A stretch of 64,000 bases of DNA from Agarophyton chilense (GCA_030374765.1 JARGXX010000068.1:1612001-1676000); one strand, 5' to 3'. Positions 10,087 to 21,488 are shown, counted from the first letter of the stretch. A program made the numbers and translations. Notes: a model not told the origin generated them from the sequence alone.

Positions 10087-10950
10087 TGTAGGACAATGCC
10101 CCCAAGGGGGAAAACCTACGAAAACGTCCGGATCTTCCTCTCACGAGGTAACCGGCGCAGTAGAGCCCTCCCAGAGATCGGCGCGCAATGCCGGGTGTAA
10201 GCCGGAGCCGAACCGTCGCGACGGGCGCAGGGAGGCTGAAAGAAGCCGAGAATATCCGCGGAAGCGGTGCTTGCGTATCCTCTGAGGAGGCAAAACCCAC
10301 GAGAGTGGCGAGCACGACGGGTTTCAGTGCGAGCCGCAAGAGCGGGAATTGCCCAATAAAGGGGAGGAAAAGGGAAGGAAAATGGGAACGGAGGCAAGAG
10401 GGCGAGGTTGACCACGAGTCGTAAGAGGGGACTCGGGAATAGCCGGCACTGCCGGGTGTAGCAAACCGTATACACGGGCGAAACCATGAAAGTGGGAATA
10501 GATACCCAACACACGAAGGCTGCTTGAACGTCCAAGGGGGTTGGGAAGCCATGCACCACGGGAAAGCCCTCCATACGGAGTTGTATATCCGCGCAGGCGG
10601 TTCGACCCAGAGCCAAGATCTGGAAGACCAAGATCACCCTTGTTGGGGAGAGTTGACTGGACCGGCGGCCGCGAGGCCGGCGGCCTAAGTACTGTAGTCA
10701 CCGTAGAATAGAATAAATAAAGTCTATCCTATATAGCTAAATGTCCGTCTAACAAAGGGGCCAATCTGGCGGCCACGTGTCGCGCGGGCGCGGCGGCCAC
10801 GCGTATGGCACCCGGTCCCGCCGGTGCATCACCGGCGTTCCGGCCATCGCCTTGAAAACGGATTCCTCCTACTCATAACGAGGTTGCACGCCGGAGGCTC
10901 CGGAAAAAACTTAAGTCCCCAAAAACCTCCCTGGAGGACGTTGCTCTTCA
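10087..10950 (-). repeat. Left LTR of gypsy-1 (L-type chromovirus LTR)
   Basis: Starts TGTAGGACA, like the gypsy-2 LTR at 44534, and ends GCTCTTCA next to a pyrimidine run that reads as a polypurine tract on the minus strand. 864 bp, GC-rich for its first 600 bp, with a run of small hairpins, then an AT-rich box (AGAATAGAATAAATAAAG, about 10706-10723) and a CACGTG at 10774-10779. It aligns block by block with the gypsy-2 LTR (CCGGATCTTCCTCTC, TGTAAG hairpin, GGGCGAAACC, CAGAGCCAAGA, terminal hairpin plus TTGC-CTTCA). It differs strongly in sequence and length from the right LTR of the same element. Confidence 0.7.
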
Positions 10951-11134
10951 CTACCTTTTAAGGATTGACTCGTGGCGCCTTTGGGTCCTGAGCCTGCTTC
11001 GATACAAACATTGAGTTGTTGGCCTGGGTCAGTGGTGGAAGCTTCCGGTTGTGAGACATTATTGGTGTTGAGCGGCCCCGTCGGTATTTGCGCGACCGTT
11101 TTCCGGTTTTGCATTCCGGTTTACCCTCAAGGCG

Positions 11135-13365
11135 ATGACAGGATCGCGTCGCCTCCACGCACGCGTTCGAACCCATTCGGTGCCACGTCGATGCACCTCC
11201 CGCCGCATCGTGGATTCGTCTCCGATACCTCGAAGGGGTGGGTCGTCCCCACAAGCATCACTAGTGCCCGAGAGACGTGAGATGCCGCTTACCATTAAGG
11301 TTGAAGAAGTCGGCGATTTTGAGGGGTTTGATACCCCTGCAGTTATGTTTTTAAGGTGGGATTGGTCCCGCTCCACGATACCTCAAAGGTCTGGAACCGC
11401 GGGCGACCGTACGCCGGCAACTGTTGCACCTGAAAGGTCGATGTCGGTACTACCGGAAAGGTTGGATACGTTGGCCGTCTCCTCAGAACGGTCCGAGGAG
11501 GCTCCACTTCAGAAGGATGAATACCCGCTGGTGTTCACCGCGGCGGTGGAGGTCGAGTCATCACCTCGTTCGTCGGATCGAGCTACGGCCTTCCTAACCA
11601 TGTAAGGTAGCGACCCATCGCGTGGCCGTGGACGCGGTGGTATTACCAAGAGGGTGACTCGCTCGACTTCTCGAACGCCTTCCAACATTGGGTTTCGCAG
11701 CATGCCGGTCCCTGCGACTCAGTTCTCCCCTGGGACTCCGGCTGACCCGTACCAACGCATTGGTGGACTTCCTTCGACGACCCAAACCAATTGGGCTCAT
11801 AATCTCGCGTTCGGTGCGGCGAACCGGACGACGAGTCAGTATGGACCTTTTGGTATTACCTTCGACCAGGTGACGAACAATGACCTGTTGAAGCACGATT
11901 GGCCTGTGGCGGTGGGGAATTCGTCACTGCCGCCAGCTCTTACCAGACCACAATTGGATACCTACTTGGGTTTGTCCCGTTGGGACTGCGAGTGCCTTTG
12001 CTCCGTTCCATTGCTTTTGAAGAAACGGGACCAAGAGTCTCAACCTCGTCAGGGTCAACTGAAATGTTACCAGAGTCGGCAGCGTCATACACCTTTGAGG
12101 TATTTCATCTCGCCGATATATCCGAGCGACTTACCGTATGTGCGCATCGAACCGGAGCTGGATTATTACCGTCGATTGGTGGTGCAAGTGTGCCAGTACC
12201 CGTCTATTCCGGAGACTTACCTTCCGGTTTCACCTGACTTGGTTTCCCTGAATCGGCCTTTCACCACTATCAATTGGGCTGACCGTAGTAGGTGGAGCGA
12301 GAATGCAGCGACGGAGAGTCGCGTTCGCACTCGCAACTCTTACACTCGCGTTATGCATATGTTTCATAACGTCGAGTTCTTCTCACAACCTACGAAGGAC
12401 AGAGGCGATTGGTACGTGCTTCGACCGGAGTGGTGGGAGTCCTTTAAGGTTCTGTTATCACTGAGCGTGCCCACTCCGCCGGTCTTGGCGTACTTCGGGA
12501 GTCAGATTTCCCGGAACCTAGAGCGATATTACCACATTTGGTCGATTCCCTCCCGGAGTGGACCGTATTGGTTGCAATCCTGGCTCTGGAGGCCGCCCTT
12601 TACGGTATCGATTGGGATTGTCGCAATCCCGACTCTGACATATACCGAGATGGTGTTCAATCTGTAGGTCGCATCTTCTTCATACCTCCGAGGGTTGTCC
12701 AGGATATTTTCAGATTTGGTTGCGAGAACATCGTTGAGGGGACCGATTACACCGTGAAGGATTTGGACTCGTATCTCGAGCAGAGCAAGAATTGTCATTG
12801 GGATTCCCATCAAGGTTTGGAGGCTTTCGATCCCGCAACTTGGGAGATTGTGCCTCGCCACGCCCAATATTATCCCGGGGAGCCTCCTGTTCATGGAGCT
12901 CCCGCGAGCCCCGAACCTTATCACGGTAATGTGGAGACACCGGTTGGTCGTTATGGTGGTCCCTTCCCGTCCAAGCCGTTACCTCAAGGTCGTAAGTCGC
13001 CTATCCCTACGGGTGTGACTCCTACTCTACCGAGCTCCTCGCGGGTTGCTGGTCCCGTTCGACCTCTGTTAGCGGGTATTTCTCGTCCTCCGCCTCAACC
13101 TATGGTGGAATCTCCGGCCGTGGTCGGTTTGCTGGCTCAAATTCGCCAGTCTTGCGTCACCAACTTTCAGAGGGCTGGGCCCACCTCCGTGGTTGCTGCA
13201 TTAACGCTCCTTGAAGGTTTGCTGCCGCGCCATGCGCAACACATGAAGATGCTGAACCAACTTGGTGAGTTCCTAAATCAGTTCCAGTTGGACATGTACC
13301 AACTGGCCACCCGTCAGGTTGCCAATCTGACTGCGTCTCTGCTGCTGCGTCATCTGATCCTTTGA
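11135..13365 (+). pseudogene. Antisense accessory gene of gypsy-1 (unknown protein, broken)
   Basis: Lies between the end of pol and the left LTR, on the strand opposite to gag-pol. It reads as 11135-11605, an in-frame TAA, 11654-12667, then a frameshift near 12530 into 12538-13365; 13362-13616 may be a further out-of-frame tail. The middle holds a Trp/Tyr-rich domain with the block YVLRPEWWESF at 12413-12445 continuing to 12508. The tail is Pro-rich (about 12900-13110) and then helical and Leu/Gln-rich. The block at 12413-12508 and the stretch after the frameshift align with the antisense gene of gypsy-2 (46418-46513 and downstream), which shows this is a real protein family and locates the frameshift. 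I recognise no known domain. A position analogous to the antisense ORFs of some plant LTR elements is established knowledge; shared ancestry is not claimed. Confidence 0.7.
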
Positions 13366-13616
13366 CGGATCCCCTTCTAGGTGCTAACTTGAACCTTGCT
13401 GTTTTGCCACCCGCTCCGGCGGTTCCTTTCGTTCATCCTCTTTTGGTTTCGACTCCTCTCCCCAGTGGCGGGGCTACCGCTCCTTCGCTACCTTCTAGGT
13501 CGATGGCTCCTAGCATTTCTGCAAGTTTTCCTCCGTGGGTACTCAATAACACGGGTTCTCCTGATCCCACTGCTCCTAAACCAACAGGTCCTTCTACTCC
13601 CGGATTCGGGGGCTAG

Positions 13617-13851
13617 ACTTTCTGTCGCTTCACCTTTGAGGTTCTTTTGGCGGCCGCTTGCCACTTGACTTCCTTAGTGTTTCCTTCTTAAAGTAAATTG
13701 TTGTCTCTTGTTGTCTCTTCTACTGTTACATTCGGTTGTTCTTTCGTATCCTCCCTTGTAGGTAATCTGACACGCATATGCGCCCACCTTCTGCGAAAAA
13801 TGACGTCTTTTCTCCCCCTTCCTTAAACCTGAGTACCACGAAGGTCCAAGA
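13617..13851. other. Pyrimidine-rich spacer between convergent genes of gypsy-1
   Basis: A TTGTTGTCTCTT-rich stretch between the plus-strand accessory gene and the minus-strand pol end; on the minus strand it is purine-rich. Probably carries both 3' ends. Confidence 0.4.
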
Positions 13852-15573
13852 TTAGCCGTCTGCAGTCATCGGCTGCTTGCGACGGCGCCAATATCTGATA
13901 CGGAAGTGTGGGGGTATTGCGGCTGGGGGTTCGAGGGTGTCCCCTTCTGGGCCCCAGCCGTACCACCTTACGGTGTACTTCAGACCATTGTAGGTTCGCG
14001 TGTGGCCCACCAGACGATCAACGGGAAATTCCTCTGAGATTTGGTCTTGATCTTTCGGGGGAATGCTACCTCGAGGGTTCATTTCTTCCGAGTTGGGAGC
14101 TTCATGTGTGCGAACCGGGTCATGAGCTCCCACTGTTACCGTTTGAGGTTCAATTTCCGTCCCTGTTAGAGGGTTGTAATCTGGATCATCCCGCTGAAGG
14201 TCATCGTTCACATCAATTGAGGTGGGGTCCTCCGAGGGTCGAGTGCGCAGAGCTACCGCTCTGGGCTCTCGGGCTGAGGTGCCTGCTAAATGCGATGTTG
14301 AACCGTTTCAGGTGCTACCGTATTACGGTTAATTGATATCGTATTCGGTATTCCATCTTGTTCAATCGTAACGGTGTCGTCCGATGCCTTCATTACCTTA
14401 TACGGTCCCACTGATTTGGATAGAAGCTTCGAATTATATCTCTTTGAATAGGTTCATCGTCCGCTTCATTACCCGGTCGTGGTCTTTTACCTGAAGGTGG
14501 GTTATCTATGTAGGCATATTGTCCCGAAGATACGGAGACCACTTTGGTTACCCAACGGTCGTAGTCGGCCTTGTACCGCTTCTGGGCTGCAGTGAGGCGG
14601 CTCTCTGCATGTTTGAGAGCCCTCCTCAACCTCACAGGGGTCTTTGGCTCGACTTGGACAGGGGTCAGTGCGCCAGCTGCAGTGCTGGTGGTATGATCTC
14701 CCTGCACTACAATACCTGGGGGTGTCGCGAAAGAACCAAATCAAAGGGAGTGGTCTGCGTTGACCGGTGTAGCTGAAGGTTATAGGATTAGGTGAGCGGT
14801 TACACCAGATCATCCCACCCAGTTTGGTGCTCTTCCGTATAGTTTCGTAGCCTTGATACCAATGTGTGGTTAAAGCGCTGGACCCGTCCGTTTGTCTGCG
14901 GGTGGTAGGCAGTCGTGAAACAGTGCTTGATACCCAGGAGGTTACAGACTGCTTCGAAGAACTTCGATGCCAGGTTTGAACCATTATCGGTGAGTAGGTA
15001 CAGTTGTGCACCATACGGGTAGACCCAATTGTTGAGGAACGCGATCGCCAGCGTTGTTGACTTCGTATCCTTAAAAGGTATCGCTCTCGTGAGCTTCGAG
15101 AACCTGTCGGTGATCACTAGAATGTGCTGATACCAATTCTTGGTCTTGGGAAGTGGTCCTAGAAGGTCTATCGCAACAAACTCCAGCGGACCCGCTGCTG
15201 GAAACAGCTTGAGGTACTTTCGATGCTTTCGAATACCACCGCGGGTACGAACACGGGATTCGCATTGACCTACAAAGGTATAGACAGCATGGGCCATATG
15301 AGGCCAATAGAACTGTTGCCTCAAGAAGTAATACATCCTGGTGGCACCGGAGTGTCCCGATAGTCGCGAGTAGTGCGCGAGATACAAGATTCTCGGGCGC
15401 AGCGCCTTCGGAACCACCCTTTGAAGGCTACCATCTAAGGTTGACCTTCTCACGATGTACCCATTGTGGTCCACATCGACTTGTGATCCTTTGAAACCAA
15501 TTTGGTCAGCCAGGGTTCTGCAGTAGGCATCCTGGGCCTGTTCTCGTAGAAACTCCTCTAGGGTAACGGGCAT
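13852..15573 (-). pseudogene. gypsy-1 integrase with C-terminal chromodomain (broken)
   Basis: Part of the pol frame. 15573-14800 carries the HHCC zinc-binding domain (LAHYSRLSGHSGATRMYYF, then a degraded C-x2-C in which the second Cys is Arg) and the catalytic core with D (FVAIDLLG), D (LLTDNGS) and the region FTTAYHPQTNGRVQRFN, where the catalytic E has become Q. In-frame TAA codons at 14800 and 14788 and a frameshift near 14720 follow; 14707-14393 gives the integrase C-terminal region. 14211-13852 ends in a chromodomain (FPVDRLVGHTRTYNGLKYTV, RWYGW), which classifies the element as a chromovirus. Integrase inserts the cDNA; the chromodomain normally targets chromatin marks. Confidence 0.85.
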
Positions 15574-15582
15574 GCCGTTCGT

Positions 15583-17823
15583 TTACTCTAGGGTCCGTAT
15601 CTGCGATGCCATGCCGGTGTTTCGCAAAGCACCTTCTTCATGTAAGTCCCAACATCCTTCTAGGTGTTCGCCGGTACCATTTTGGTTTGATGACACCAAA
15701 AAGCAATGGATATCATCGTCCACAGGTTCTGTCTCTAACCCTGAGGTGTTTAAGCGTGACATAGCGTCAGCTATGTTGTGCTTGATACCTGGACGGTACT
15801 GTACGTCGTATTCAAACTCCGACCGTCTCAACCTCCAACGGTAAAGTCTACCAGACGCCTCTGCGAGTCCGACGATCCACCTTAAGGCGTTGTGGTCCGT
15901 GCGCAACGTAAGGCGCTAACCATAAAGGTATGGACGTAGCATCAACATGCTCCACACTACTGCTAGACATTCCTTCTCGGTTACCGTGTAGTTCTGCTCC
16001 GCCTCATTCATAGCGCGGCTTCAGTATCCTACAGGTAATTTGTCTCCGTTGTGCTTCTCCTGCATGAGACAACAACCATTTTGGGCATGGGATGCATCTG
16101 TATCCAGCGTGTATGGTAGACCTGTTTTCGGTAACGCCAAGGTTGGCGGCGACAACAGCGCTCGTTTCAATTCCTCAAAGGTGCCCATTTCTTCGTTCGA
16201 TAGATTCTCAAACCGTTCAGGTTCACCTTTCTGGAGCTTCTTGTTGAGGGGAGCCGCTATTTTCTCGAATCCCTTCACGAAGCGACAGTAGACGTTACAT
16301 AAACCTATAAAGGATCTTACGTCTATCTGGGATCGTGGCCACTTGACCTCCGGTACGGCTTTAATGTTGCTCGGCGCAATCTCTAGGGTACCAGGGCCTA
16401 TAATGTGGCCCAGGTATTCAACCGTCCTGGTAACGAAGACGCATTTGCGTAGCTCCAGCGTCACCACCGCCTCAGCTAGGAGGGTTAGTACGGTGCGTAC
16501 GTGAGCAAAATGTTATTCTACCGATCTGGAATAGATGATCACATCATCGATGTATACCAAGGCGGTTGTCCATTTAACCTTCGAAAGGATGATGTCCAGC
16601 GCCGTTTGAAAGGTTGCTGGAGCATTGCGCAACCGGAAAGGCATCTTCGTGAAGCGAAACAAACCTGCATGGCACGTGAATGTCGTTTTGTCCCGATCTT
16701 CCTCACCTACAGGTACCTGCCAATAACCACAATTGGCATCCAACGTGAAAAATATCTGCGCATCTCCCAAGGAGTCGATGCACTCATCCATTCTGGGTAT
16801 CGGGTACGAGTCCCTGACAGTCACGCTATTGAACCTCCTGTAGTACACACAGAACCTCATACGGTTATCCCCTTTCTTCTGAACCAGAACCACGGGACTA
16901 GCCCAATCTGAGTTGGCTGGTTCAATTACACCTTCTTGGAGCAATCGCTCCACTTCTTTGAGTTCTACTTCTCTTGCCTTCGGACCTGCACGGTATAGTT
17001 GCTGATAAATCGGCTTCAAATCAGGGAGGAGCTCGATGCGATGCTGTGTTGCCTTAATTTGGCCCAGATGGCCTGACCACATGGTTTCGAACTCCTTCAG
17101 GAGGTCGATAATACGGCCCCGCAGTTGGCCATTTTCTTCACCGATCTGGACTGTATCTTGCCATTGCCTCTCAGGGTCCGGTTTCTCTTCTTTGTCTACC
17201 GATGCCTTATCGGTTACTTTCGCTTCCAAGTTGGTATTAATCGATACCTTCGTGGCTGTGGACGCATTTGCGCACGCCCCTTCCTTATCGAGGGCGACCT
17301 CGCCGAGATCAGTGTGAGCTACGGTCAATACCCCTTGTGGTGCCGGTAGTGCGATGCCAACATTGGTATTTTTCGGCAACCTCACGTCATGACTGCTGAA
17401 GTTGCTGAGACACACCTTAAAGGGTTGAGTTGGGATGTTGTCGACAATCCCGTTGGCCATCAAGGTGAGTTGTCGATGTGCTAACCTCGGATGGTTTTGT
17501 AGTACGACCAGCCCGGGGGTCGCACACGACATCGGTACCAATATTTGGTGCATTGGCGGGATAACAACCTGTTTGGTAATGCGCACTTTGTTGGAGACCG
17601 TTTCGGTGGATATTGTCTTCTTTGGTTTGACGAACCATCCCCGTTTGGTTTCGGTATTACCTAAAATGGCAATTCGTCCCCCCTGACGTAGGGCGACGGT
17701 ATGGGAACCAGGAAGGATTGCTTTGACATTTCTGTCAATGAAGTTCGTACCTAGTAGGCAGTCTGTCGGTAAACGGTCGACAACAAATAATTGAAGTCTT
17801 ACCTTGAGGTGTCCGAGCTGCAC
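15583..17823 (-). pseudogene. gypsy-1 reverse transcriptase and RNase H (nonsense-interrupted)
   Basis: One reading frame, continuous with the integrase, from 17823 down. It begins with the end of the protease (DCLLGTNFI) and includes RT motifs RMRFCVYYRRFNSVTVRDSY, LDANCGYWQVPV, TKMPFRLRNAPATFQ and the catalytic YIDD box (VYIDDVIIYS). After an in-frame TAA at 16513-16515 it continues with RT thumb and RNase H sequence ([39 protein letters not shown]). Further in-frame stops are TGA at 16021-16023, TAG at 15916-15918 and TAA at 15583-15585. No frameshift is needed across this stretch. Function when intact: cDNA synthesis from element RNA. Confidence 0.88.
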
Positions 17824-18157
17824 TACAGTGGTGAGGGGTGAGCATACTTCGAAGGTTTAATGGGCGCTTATTTGCATCCACCAGCGGGTTGTTGTCGGGA
17901 GGTCGGCTCAAGTTCCGAAGTACCGCCTCAGGTTTGACGCGGGAGTTCAGGACGTTTGGACCGGCCCCCGTATCCAACACGCAGTTGACCGGAACCGCAA
18001 GGCGTTCGGAGAAACACATTGAAGCCCGTACTTTATAGTTGTTGTACTTCATATGACAAACCGGAACTGGTTGTGACGTGTTCTCTTCCACCTTCAAGGT
18101 TCTGGGTATCGATTGGCCTTCCAATTGCAGGTTGGGTTCGGCCATTACGCCAACCAT
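17735..18157 (-). pseudogene. gypsy-1 aspartic protease (frameshifted)
   Basis: Contains the retroviral-type active site LDTGAG (in NCVLDTGAGPNVLNS), which releases mature Gag and Pol proteins. Its frame starts 13 bp before the end of the gag frame, in the -1 register, a layout compatible with programmed frameshifting. A further frame change near 17830 separates it from its own C-terminus in the RT frame, so this copy is broken. Confidence 0.75.
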
Positions 18158-20193
18158 TCGGTGTTTTCCTCTTGTACGGGAGGGGTTGAGTCCAGGTTTG
18201 GAGTTTCCTCGATGGTATTGACCTGTACCGGTGTACGGGGTTGGAACCTATTTGGTGCTTGCATTGAAGACCCATAGAGGCGTTGGTGATTCTGCATGCG
18301 AGCCTGAATCAACTGGTCTCTCATCCCTGGAGGTAAGTTAGCGCAATTGTTTGCCAAATGGTCTGTCGCGAGACAGAACCAGTAAACGAGGCCTCCAGTT
18401 TGGGGGTTTTGCGTTACCATTGAGGGGGGCTTTGAAACCTGGTTGGCGGGAGCAGTGGCGTAGGATGTGGGTAGCGAGTTATGGGAGCTCGTTCCCTGCA
18501 TCCTCTGCGAGCTCATCGCACTTCGAGGCGATTGTACCGAGTGTGGTGTACGCGTTGACGACCAATTTCTTACCGTCGAAGGTTTCGAGAACCCCATCTG
18601 GGTCGCTACCATGTGGATAGCGGTTCCTGTAGGTACTTCGATGTGCGAGCTACCCTCTGAGGTTGTTGTGTCTTCAATTTCCAAGACTGACCTTTTCGAT
18701 ATATCCTTCGATGTTGGAGGCACGGCTGGTCTCTTTCCCAGCCGAAGGGTATCTCCAAGGCCCTGGGAGTATCGAGCCAGCCCATTGTAGTCTACATTTC
18801 GGTTAGTGACCAGGTAATTGCGTACCTGGGAACGGATCGCTTTGTCGACATTGTCGGCAAATAGCGAATTTAACCTCGAGGTAGTGAACACATTTCCACA
18901 ACGGGTTGCCAGATTCCAAAGCGCGAGCGAAAACTCCGATTCGGTTTGCCCAGACCTTTGATGGTAAGCGAGGACTTCCGAGTAAGCCTCTTGGATAAGC
19001 TCATCGGTGGCATATATTTCCAAAATCAAATTGACCACCTCTGTGTATGACTCCAACATCTCTGTGCCATCCTCATCCATCGCTAAGGTATTGCCGCGGA
19101 GCTTACCCTGCAGCAAGTAGTATTCTTGTCCTTTCAGGTAAAACGGAAATGGCCACAGAGCAGTGCCCTCAGAAAACCCATTTTGGTCACATGCAAGCTT
19201 AAACTTCTGTAGAAACTCAACCACCGCAACAGGATCCGTACCTGTGAAGGTTGTGTCACCCATTTGGAAGCTGAGATTCTTGTGGTGCTTAGTAATCTTC
19301 CGAGCGACCTCTTGGGTGTATTTAGAAGACTTGTTTATCAACCGATAAGTCCTGTAATCACCCGCTTTGGTGAACATATCGTTCAACGGTTGGTGCACCT
19401 CCAGGTCCATTTTGGTGTCCGACTCGGGCGACTCATTGTATCGCTTTTTACCCTTTCGGGTCTTTTTCGACGACTTCTTCGTCGACCTGTTCGGTTTCTT
19501 CTTCTTCTTATCTTTACGGTCATCATCCGACAATGAACTCGTATCGGAACTGGAGTGTGACGAGTCGGGGTCTGAATCATCCTTTCGATTATTTCCCCTC
19601 TTCGTCCTCCGTTTCTTCCCTTTTCGGGGTTTCCGTCGCTCATCCAATGAGTCAGACGAATCGTCTTTGGGACCACCTCCATGGATATCCTTTTGAACGA
19701 AACCAGTAATTGGTGGCAGATAAATGTCTTGAGGATCTACCTTTCCCCGGACCTCTTGACTCTGCCTTGGACCTTCTAGGTACTCACTATCAGTAGGTAA
19801 GTGTTTGAAATGGGTGGAATGACCCATTTGGAACCCTTGTGGTATGCGCTTTGCGAGGTTCACCTGTGTAGGTCGGGATTCTGCGAATCCCTCGGAAACC
19901 CAAAGGTCCTACACAGCGCGGCAAACATGCTCCCTAGCATCTGTAAAGAGATACTTTTTCACCATTTCAGGTATCCTGTCCGACAGCTCTTGAGCTGCTC
20001 GGTCAACCACAATACAGGTAAATGCATCGACGTCCATTGAGGGCGGAACCATCCGGGTATCCGACTTCTTCTTTAAGACTAATGCATCCTCGACCGCCAG
20101 GGTGACGAGCGCTTTTGCTCGCGCTTCGAGCTGAGGACATATCTCTTCCGCTGCAACCTCAATTGGTAATTCCCTTTGAGGTTCCGTTGCCAT
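18145..20193 (-). pseudogene. gypsy-1 gag (one in-frame TAG)
   Basis: Starts at the ATG at 20193 (MATEPQRELPIEVAAEEICP). An in-frame TAG at 19909-19911 splits it, after which 572 codons are open in the same frame. Order: N-terminal helical part, a very basic and acidic low-complexity stretch rich in KKKK, SSSD and RKPRKGKKRR (about 19380-19680), a retrotransposon Gag core with LKGQEYYLLQGKL and a QTESEFSLALWNLA motif, then a Pro/Ser-rich tail with one zinc knuckle (WFCLATDHLANNC) that has lost its first cysteine to Tyr. Gag packages the element RNA. Confidence 0.85.
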
Positions 20194-20480
20194 AGACGGC
20201 GGATCATATACCTTTACGGTTTTGTCCCGAGGGTGCCAGAGCAGCTCCTCGAGGTTTTCCAGAATCGGTTGAGCCGACGGGGCTCCTTTAGGACCTTTAA
20301 GGCTTGGCGGGGCGCTCGCACCACACGTATTCCTTTAAGGTCGTTCCATTTGTGACCAATAGTGGTATCCTGTATTGCTTTGCGGGATTTCCTGAAACCA
20401 GATAGGTGTAAGAGCGTCCAATCCTTCTCGGAATCTCGTGTGAAACGTGAAGGTACGACGAAACCTAAAAATACTTTCTA

Positions 20481-20493
20481 AGTTGGGAGACCA
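20481..20493 (-). promoter_or_regulatory. Putative primer-binding site of gypsy-1
   Basis: On the minus strand TGGTCTCCCAACT lies 3 nt inside the right LTR, the place and start (TGG) expected for a site pairing with a tRNA 3' end. The tRNA was not identified. Confidence 0.4.
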
Positions 20494-20496
20494 AAA

Positions 20497-21130
20497 TGTC
20501 GTACAATCACCTCTGGGGTATGCTAGTGTCTTGTCTCGGGAGCGTAGTGATACTCAACCGCAGGGAGCGTGTTGACGCTCAACCTTAGAAGGTAGACGTA
20601 ATAAACCTCGATGGTAACAGGGCACCGTGAAAACCCGCAGGGGCAAACGGCGGGGCAACTAGCCTATACCGTGTAGGTGAACGATGGTTGGCGTCGACGC
20701 GCGGGAAAGCCTGTGTGGTAGTTGAGAAACGATGAACCAAAAGGTATAGTCGTGACCCAAGTGGTGCCTGTTTTTGTCAGACAAGGGTGGAGGAGGTGCA
20801 GTTCCCTATATGCAGTGGACTATACTCTCCAGATCACCCGGGAGGTGCCAGCAAGGCACGGTCTCTGACCTAGTGTCATAGACCTTGCCAGCATTGGCTA
20901 CAGTGCCAGGTGGCCACTCCACTACTGTACTAGAATAAGTATAATTACAATTAAAATTACTAACAATTACTCAACCAGAAGGTACATGTCAACACTACAC
21001 GTGGCTGACAACACCTAGATGGTAGCTCGCCCGGAGCTGCGTGGCCGATGATCCCTCGCATCCATCACCTACAAGGTCATTGTATTATATCGACAACCTC
21101 AAAGGTCAAACCTTCTGCCACTATACGACA
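20497..21130 (-). repeat. Right LTR of gypsy-1 (5' LTR of the minus-strand element)
   Basis: 634 bp, beginning TGTCGTA and ending TACGACA, a perfect 7-bp terminal inverted repeat with TG...CA ends. Like the left LTR it has a GC-rich structured part, then an AT-rich box (about 20930-20970) and a CACGTG at 20998-21003, but the sequence is strongly diverged and it is 230 bp shorter. Eight AAGGT/ACCTT words occur in it, against none in the left LTR. Its right flank is AAAAA inside a coiled-coil reading frame. Confidence 0.7.
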
Positions 21131-21488
21131 AAAAAGCTCTTCTTTTTCCATATCGAGCCTCTTTTCTTCGAGAGTATATCTACGGTTTCTATCTTCCTTC
21201 AAAGCTTCAAATCTTTCAAATTCTTTTGCATTTCTCTCTCTTTCTACCTTTAATCGTTTCTGCTTCAATTCAAAGTTCTTTTGTCTTTTGTTCAAATTTA
21301 TGGCGCAATTTTGATATTTCTTTAATTAGACTGGTCATTTCGTCGTTCAGGTCTAAGTCTTTCAATATTTGAGCTCTTTTATCGTTACTTGATCTAGAAA
21401 AAGTCATTTTTTCATCATGTAACCTGTCAAGTTTCTTTCTTTTCAAGGCTTGATCGCGTATCGTTTCTCTTGGGGCGATCAGTTGCAT
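21131..21488 (-). pseudogene. Coiled-coil protein fragment interrupted by gypsy-1
   Basis: Two minus-strand frames (21488-21270 and 21295 downwards) give a charged coiled coil: MQLIAPRETIRDQALKRKKL and, after a frame change near 21280, ELKQKRLKVERERNAKEFER. The second frame meets the LTR at the codons for EEL. This resembles the C-terminal coil of transposase accessory or Myb-like proteins, but no domain is present to decide. Broken by a frameshift and by the insertion. Confidence 0.45.

Noticed and set aside
10087-10950. Group I/II intron or hammerhead ribozyme in the LTR structured part
   Set aside because: GTTCAGAG-like and GAAACC-like words are present, but no consistent catalytic core (P7 pairing, domain V or CTGATGA...GAAA pair) could be drawn.
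14788-16515. Reassigned stop codons (TAA/TAG as Gln, TGA as Trp)
   Set aside because: Host genes here end normally at these codons and the same element also has true frameshifts, so decay is the simpler reading.
20497-21130. Right gypsy-1 LTR as an independent solo LTR with target duplication CAAAA/AAAAA
   Set aside because: The flanks match only in a run of A, and a plausible primer-binding site followed by gag adjoins it, which fits a 5' LTR better.
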